A stretch of 64,000 nt of DNA, from NCBI RefSeq assembly GCF_004339665.1, contig NZ_SMMU01000003.1:212425-276424 (forward strand), read 5' to 3'. The DNA is from Azotobacter chroococcum. Lineage in GTDB: Bacteria; Pseudomonadota; Gammaproteobacteria; Pseudomonadales; Pseudomonadaceae. Positions 58,448-64,000 of this stretch are shown here, piece after piece. The notes beneath the pieces were generated by a model that saw nothing but the letters and a program-made list of their open reading frames with translations, did no database searches and had not been told where the DNA came from. Positions within the stretch are counted from its first letter, which is position 1, and the number at the start of each line of letters is the position of its first letter. A program made the position numbers and the translations under genes.

Positions 58448-58850
58448 GGGACTTCGTGGTGGCGGGCAAAGGGCGCACTCTAACCGCAGCGTCATCCGGA
58501 TTCCAGCTATGTCGGCGAATATCCACGCGATTGTCATGCACGGTCAGTCCCTCGGCGCGCAGGCGGGCGCGTTGCTCGTCGCCGGCGGGGCTGCCCAGCG
58601 CCAGGCTGAGCCGGCCGTCGGCGGCGACCACGCGGTGCCAGGGCAGGCGGGTGTCTTCCGGCAACTGTGCCAGGATACGACCGACCCAGCGGGCAGCCCG
58701 GCCGAGTCCGGCCAGTTCGGCGAGGCGTCCGTAGCTGATCACCTGCCCGGCCGGCACCCTGGCCAGGGTCTGGTACAGGGCCTGCCGACGGCTGGCGGCA
58801 TTCTCCGCTGCGGGCTCGTGGGCTTGGTTGAGGTGGTTTGCGGGATACAT
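58437..58850 (-). CDS. Alkyltransferase-like (ATL) DNA-repair protein
   Basis: This is a 137-residue member of the MGMT/Ogt family. The active-site motif normally PCHR is PWHR here (residues 70-73), so Trp replaces the alkyl-accepting Cys. Proteins of this kind (E. coli Atl/YbaZ) cannot dealkylate DNA; they bind O6-alkylguanine tightly and pass it to nucleotide excision repair. The helix-turn-helix VISYGRLAELAGLGRAARWVGRIL with the arginine finger is intact. From ATG 58850 the frame matches; further upstream it is only a shadow of the SDR gene. Confidence 0.88.
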   Translation of the reverse strand: MYPANHLNQAHEPAAENAASRRQALYQTLARVPAGQVISYGRLAELAGLGRAARWVGRILAQLPEDTRLPWHRVVAADGRLSLALGSPAGDEQRARLRAEGLTVHDNRVDIRRHSWNPDDAAVRVRPLPATTKSHVP

Positions 58851-58859
58851 GGGAGAAAC

Positions 58860-58883
58860 GGCTCCAGGCTTTTGCCCGGAGCC
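58860..58883 (-). terminator. Hairpin after the SDR gene
   Basis: On the minus strand GGCTCCGGGC and GCCTGGAGCC form a ten-base stem with one G-U pair and an AAAA loop (58883-58860), followed by GTTTCTC. It lies between the SDR stop and the ATL start and may be a partial terminator. Confidence 0.5.
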
Positions 58884-58891
58884 TGCCGTCC

Positions 58892-59650
58892 TTATAAGCG
58901 CAGACCGCCATCCAGTTCGATGACGCGACCGGTGAAGTAGTCGTTTTCGAAGATGAAGGCGGCGGCATGGGCGATTTCCGCGGGCGTGCCCATGCGCTTG
59001 AGCGGGATGCCGGCGGTCATCTTTTCCAGCGCCTCGGGGCGCATGCTGGCGGTCATCTCGGTCTCGATGAAGCCGGGGGCGATGGCCGCCACGCGAATGC
59101 CGTAGCGCGCCAGCTCCTTGGCCCAAACCACGGTATCGGCCGCCACCCCGGCCTTGGCCGCCGAATAGTTGGCCTGGCCCATGTTGCCGGCCCGGGAAAT
59201 GGAGGAGATGTTGACGATCGCGCCCTGGCTGCCCAATTCGACCATCTTCGCCGCCACCTCCCGCGTGCAGAGGAACACGCCGGTCAGGTTGACGTCGATC
59301 ACCGCCTGCCATTGGGCCAGACTCAGGGTGGTCAGTTCGCCATCCTTGAGCTTGACGGTGAGTCCGTCGCGAAGGATGCCGGCGTTGTTCACCAGACCGT
59401 TGATCGCTCCGAAGTCCTTCGCCACCTGGTCGACCATCCGCATGACCTCTTCTTCCCGGGCGACATTGCACAGGTAGGCACGGGCCTCGCCGCCGGCCGC
59501 CCGGCAGGCAGTGACGGCGGCGTCGAGCTTTTCCGCGTTGAGATCGACAAGCGCGAGCTTTGCGCCTCTGGCTGCCAGATATTCGGCCATGGCCCGCCCC
59601 AGCCCCTGACAACCCCCAGTGATGATGATGACCTTATCGTTCAGTTGCAT
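58892..59650 (-). CDS. Short-chain dehydrogenase/reductase, FabG-like
   Basis: This 252-residue classical SDR probably reduces or oxidises a 3-oxo/3-hydroxyacyl or similar substrate with NAD(P). It has the cofactor loop TGGCQGLG (11-18), an Asp after the second strand (LALVDLN, favouring NAD), NNAG (88-91), and the catalytic set Ser near 150, Tyr162 and Lys166 in NYSAAK. APGFIETEMT and the end GRVIELDGGLRL are FabG-like. It is not beside other fatty-acid genes, so it is not the main FabG. It is divergent from the HugZ-family gene. Confidence 0.88.
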   Translation of the reverse strand: MQLNDKVIIITGGCQGLGRAMAEYLAARGAKLALVDLNAEKLDAAVTACRAAGGEARAYLCNVAREEEVMRMVDQVAKDFGAINGLVNNAGILRDGLTVKLKDGELTTLSLAQWQAVIDVNLTGVFLCTREVAAKMVELGSQGAIVNISSISRAGNMGQANYSAAKAGVAADTVVWAKELARYGIRVAAIAPGFIETEMTASMRPEALEKMTAGIPLKRMGTPAEIAHAAAFIFENDYFTGRVIELDGGLRL

Positions 59651-59755
59651 CTGCTATCCCTCTTTGGGATGGATTCACTGTTGCCTTGCCGGTGCCGTTA
59701 CTCGTTATGCTGGGCACTCGTCCGTTGCAACGGATCTTCGACGAGGAGTCATAAG

Positions 59756-60493
59756 GTGAGCGTGAAGGTGAAGGACCTAAAGGATGCCCGACAATTATTA
59801 CTCAAAGAGTACCGCGGAGCGCTAGCAACCCTGTCCCAGAGCCTCCCTGGTTTTCCTTTCGGATCAGCGGTGCCCTACTGCCTGGATGCGGCGGGCCGCC
59901 CGCTGCTCCTGATCAGCCGGATCGCCCAGCACACCCGCAACCTTCAGGCCGACGGCAGGTGTTCACTGCTGGTCGGCGAGCGCGGCGCGCTCGACGTGCA
60001 GGCCACCGGGCGCCTGACCCTCGTAGCCGAAGCCCGACAACTGCAGGACGAGGTCCTGATCGAGACGGCCGCTGCGCGCTACTACCGCTATTTCCCGGCT
60101 GCGCGTAACTACCACCGCGCCCACGACTTCGATTTCTGGGTGCTGGAGCCGGTGCGCTGGCGCTTCATCGGCGGCTTCGGCTCGATCCACTGGCTGGAGG
60201 GCGTGGAGCTGGCCAACCCCTTCGCCGGTGAGGTCGAAGCCGGTATGATCGAACACATGAATCGCGACCATGCCGAGGCCATTGCCCATTATGTCGAGCT
60301 GGCCGGGCTGCCGGCCGACGAGCTGGCGGAAATGGTCGGCATCGACAGTGAAGGCTTTCATCTGCGCATCGCTCAGGCGCTGTACTGGCTGCCCTTCCAA
60401 ACACCCTGTAACAATCCCGCCATGGTGCGCCAGGCCTTGGTACAGCTGGCCCACGCCGCGGTCTGGCCGGCCGCCGGGCAGGAACAGGCTTGA
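59756..60493 (+). CDS. HugZ-family (PNPOx-like/DUF2470) protein
   Basis: This 245-residue protein starts at GTG 59756, with GAGGAG seven bases upstream. Residues 1 to about 150 form a split-barrel flavin-reductase-like (PNPOx) domain with LISRIAQHTRNLQADGRCSLLVGE. The C-terminal DUF2470 domain has EAGMIEHMNRDHAEAIAHYVELAG, MVGIDSEGFHLR. Helicobacter HugZ of this family degrades heme; other members bind heme or flavin with unclear function. I therefore call it a possible heme oxygenase only. It is divergent from the SDR gene; fxsA follows after about 70 bases. Confidence 0.85.
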   Translation: MSVKVKDLKDARQLLLKEYRGALATLSQSLPGFPFGSAVPYCLDAAGRPLLLISRIAQHTRNLQADGRCSLLVGERGALDVQATGRLTLVAEARQLQDEVLIETAAARYYRYFPAARNYHRAHDFDFWVLEPVRWRFIGGFGSIHWLEGVELANPFAGEVEAGMIEHMNRDHAEAIAHYVELAGLPADELAEMVGIDSEGFHLRIAQALYWLPFQTPCNNPAMVRQALVQLAHAAVWPAAGQEQA

Positions 60494-60562
60494 ATTGGCG
60501 GCGCAATGGGCCCATTTAGTAGTCAGTCAACCGGAAAACATCTTCCGTCCGGGAAATCATTG

Positions 60563-61030
60563 ATGCGTGCTTTTCTACTGCTGTTTCTGCTGTTCCCCCT
60601 GCTCGAGCTGGCCGTGATGATCAAGGTCGGCTCTGCGATCGGTGTCCTGCCGACGCTGCTGCTGATCGTCCTCGGTGTGCTGGTGGGGGGGCTGGTCCTG
60701 CGACTCGCCGGCGTGGCGACCGCCTGGCGGGCCCGCGAGCGGCTGGCCCGCGGCGAGTTGCCGGAGCTGGAAATGCTCGACGGGCTGCTGGTCGCCATCG
60801 GTGGCGGCCTGCTGCTGCTGCCAGGCTTCGTCAGCGATCTGCTTGCCATACCTTGCCTGCTGCCCTTCACCCGGCACCTCTTGCTGGAGCGGCTGCGCCG
60901 CCGCACCGAGGAGCAGGCCTTGCGCCAGCGGGCCTTCTTCGACGATCTAGCCGCCCGCTCCGGGCAGTCCCGCCCGGATGCCTCCCGGCCCAATGTCATC
61001 GAGGGCGAGTACGAGCGCCGGGACGATTAG
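60563..61030 (+). CDS. fxsA: FxsA-family membrane protein
   Basis: FxsA is an inner-membrane protein, named in E. coli for making F plasmid-carrying cells immune to exclusion of phage T7. From ATG 60563 (MRAFLLLFLLFPLLELAVMIKVG) the 155-residue product has membrane segments at about 2-20, 24-48 and 76-98. The conserved block ELPELEMLDGLLVAIGGGLLLLPGFVSD follows the second segment, and the tail is charged (RPNVIEGEYERRDD). It sits just upstream of groESL, as in other Gammaproteobacteria. The 308-base gap that follows holds a weak GGGCCG/CGGCCC hairpin (61081-61098) and the groES promoter and leader. Confidence 0.9.
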   Translation: MRAFLLLFLLFPLLELAVMIKVGSAIGVLPTLLLIVLGVLVGGLVLRLAGVATAWRARERLARGELPELEMLDGLLVAIGGGLLLLPGFVSDLLAIPCLLPFTRHLLLERLRRRTEEQALRQRAFFDDLAARSGQSRPDASRPNVIEGEYERRDD

Positions 61031-61164
61031 CCGTTTCCCTTCCTTCTGATCCACAGGCCTTCACCTTGCCTCCGGATTTTGGGCCGCACTGTCGGCCCTT
61101 CGGTCGCGCTGAGCCTTCACTCGCCCTTGGCCGATCGGCGGACGGAAAATTTTTCTCCACCACC

Positions 61165-61192
61165 CTTGAAATGCCCTTGAGCGCCCACATCT
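61165..61192 (+). promoter_or_regulatory. Sigma-32 heat-shock promoter of groESL
   Basis: CTTGAAA (61165-61171), 13-base spacer, CCACATCT (61185-61192) closely match the sigma-32 consensus CTTGAAA and CCCCATnT. Transcription would leave a leader of roughly 140 bases before groES. Confidence 0.8.
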
Positions 61193-61338
61193 AGCGGACA
61201 CCGCAAGGTTCCTGTCGGACGACAGGCTATCTTCCGCGGTCCCGCGTTGCGGGCCGCAACCGGCAGTGCCGGCTTTTACTAATGGGCCGATGAAGGCATC
61301 GGTTGCTGAAACGATAGAAAAACTAGGAGAGATCGACA

Positions 61339-61632
61339 ATGAAGCTTCGTCCTCTGCATGACCGCGTCGTGATTCGCCGTAGCGAAGAAGAAACCAAGAC
61401 CGCTGGTGGCATCGTGCTGCCGGGTTCCGCTGCCGAGAAGCCGAACCGTGGCGAAGTCGTCGCTGTCGGCACCGGTCGCGTGCTGGACAACGGCGAAGTC
61501 CGTCCGCTGGCCGTAAAGGTCGGTGACAAGGTGGTGTTTGGCCCCTATTCCGGCAACAACACCATCAAGGTCGATGGCGAAGATCTGCTGGTGATGGGCG
61601 AGAACGAAATCCTCGCCGTCGTCGAAGCCTGA
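61339..61632 (+). CDS. groES: GroES co-chaperonin
   Basis: GroES forms the seven-subunit lid of the GroEL chamber. The 97-residue product is typical throughout: [29 protein letters not shown] with the mobile loop, [58 protein letters not shown] lies upstream of the ATG. It is the first gene of the heat-shock operon, with groEL 46 bases downstream. Confidence 0.98.
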   Translation: MKLRPLHDRVVIRRSEEETKTAGGIVLPGSAAEKPNRGEVVAVGTGRVLDNGEVRPLAVKVGDKVVFGPYSGNNTIKVDGEDLLVMGENEILAVVEA

Positions 61633-61666
61633 TTCCCGCGAGTCTCCGTAGAAAATCCAAGATTGA

Positions 61667-63318
<1,652 letters not shown>

Positions 63319-63319
<1 letters not shown>

Positions 63320-64000
63320 TGCGACGAGAGTCGCTATAGGTAGGAGTACCTAGCGGGCTACATCCTAGGCGGTCACCACATGGTTGGTGGCCGCTTTTCC
63401 CGCAAAACAGCTCTAAAAATCTGAGATCCGGGCGACAAAAGCCCGGATTCAGGGTGCCGTCAAGGCGCTAAGGATTCGGCAATTCGTTGCCTAAATATCC
63501 GGTCTTCCACCGTGGGGACCATAAAACGATATTCGTACTGAGCCTGTATTTCGTATTTTGAGTACAGGGGAGGTATGGGAGATCGTGTCCAAAAAGCTGG
63601 CTGCTCCTATCCGTAGGGCGCAAGCCATAGCTGTCATTGTCTCACCCGAAAACCGCAAGGTGGCCGGGACACGAGACCTTCTGTTCAGCCAGAAAGTAGC
63701 CTAGGGACAGTGCGTCGCCGGTAACGGCGGGGTGCGAAGCGTCCTGACAATGTAGTCCCACGAGGTTTGTGGTGTGTGGTCGCCGCGAGGCGCCATGCAG
63801 ACCCTGCGAGCAACACGCGGGCGAGGCGCTAGGCTGGGTGGTACGGCCAACGTAAGTGAACTGCTGATAAACACCGTCAACCGCATGGAGCCAAAGTTGC
63901 TGACATGAACCGCCCCGGGAATCTCGGAGGCTCTTTGGTGTGAGTCATGCCGCCAGGGCTGACTCGTCGAGTTGTCGATAATACGTCGCTTCAGCTTCCG
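63319..64000 (+). mobile_element. Group II intron (5' part) inserted in the groEL stop codon
   Basis: The sequence begins GTGCG, the group II 5' consensus, followed by a local hairpin GCGAC-gaga-GTCGC as in the start of many bacterial introns. A block from 63645 (CCCGAAAACCGCAAGG), GTAGCCTAGGGACAG (63696-63710) and CAATGTAG (63748-63755) closely parallels the domain I core of the Lactococcus Ll.LtrB intron as I remember it. Further typical ribozyme text runs to the window edge (ACTGCTGATAAACACCGTC, GGGAATCTCGGAGGCTC). The intron continues past the window, so domains IV-VI and any encoded reverse transcriptase are not seen. No coding frame is convincing within this part. A group II intron in the groEL termination codon is an established feature of Azotobacter. 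Confidence 0.88.
63369..63398 (+). other. Terminator-like hairpin 50 bases inside the intron
   Basis: GCGGTCACCA (63369-63378), loop CATGGT, TGGTGGCCGC (63385-63394) pair along ten bases with one G-U, and TTTT follows. It could be a helix of intron domain I, an attenuator limiting transcription into the intron, or the original groESL terminator if the intron boundary is misjudged. Confidence 0.5.

Noticed and set aside
63369..63398. Calling this hairpin the definite groESL terminator
   Set aside because: The GTGCG start in the stop codon and the downstream ribozyme blocks make it at least as likely to be an intron helix, so it is listed only as terminator-like.
63701..63886. Minus-strand open frame inside the intron
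   Set aside because: It lies opposite conserved ribozyme core sequence and looks like a chance frame.

Overview
The window is a gene-dense, high-GC stretch of chromosome from a gammaproteobacterium of the Pseudomonadaceae. From memory, gene order follows the Pseudomonas aeruginosa mla-murA-his-cys-rpl-pet-ssp-dcw-secA-groESL block almost gene for gene. What points to Azotobacter is the right edge. groEL ends in TAG, and the G of that stop codon begins a GTGCG sequence followed by about 680 bases of group II intron-like ribozyme. A group II intron in the groEL termination codon is known from the genus Azotobacter. The species cannot be fixed from the window.

Layout. 1-3369: the mla phospholipid-transport operon (mlaF lacking its 5' end, then mlaE, D, C, B) and a BolA-family gene. 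3390-7946: murA and the histidine genes hisG, hisD, hisC. 7990-10008: the envelope-stress protease algW, divergent from a Nif3-family gene. 10135-12966: sulfate activation (cysD, fused cysNC). 13189-17953: zapG, an alpha/beta hydrolase, trpS, zapE and nfi. 18278-23083: rplM-rpsI, the cytochrome bc1 operon petABC and sspA-sspB. 23134-26565 (minus strand): lpoA, yraN, gmhA and a BON-domain lipoprotein. 26685-27972: rsmI and the RNase P RNA. 28272-46015: a complete division and cell-wall (dcw) cluster from mraZ to ftsZ plus lpxC, with most genes overlapping or abutting. 46081-56815: dciA, secA, argJ, a GST, a Nudix-ThiE fusion, a cobalamin adenosyltransferase, an unpaired histidine kinase, panE and yajQ. 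56900-61030: ampG, an alkyltransferase-like protein, an SDR, a HugZ-family protein and fxsA. 61339-64000: groES, groEL and the intron.

How the genes work together. Most of the window builds and guards the envelope. MurA-F, MraY and MurG make lipid II. FtsW and FtsI polymerise it at the FtsZ/FtsA/FtsQ/FtsL divisome. LpoA activates a synthase, AmpG recycles muropeptides, and LpxC and GmhA supply LPS. Mla keeps outer-membrane lipid asymmetry, and AlgW senses envelope stress. Readable control signals include a sigma-70-like promoter with four 10-bp-spaced MraZ boxes before mraZ, a sigma-32 promoter before groES, promoters before rplM and petA, and several strong intrinsic terminators.

Most of the window is conserved core genome. 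The unusual parts are the intron at the right edge, with an apparently extended 5' region and an early terminator-like hairpin, and an AT-richer, lysine-rich reading frame wedged between rnpB and the mra promoter. I saw no tRNA genes, insertion sequences, prophage or CRISPR array.
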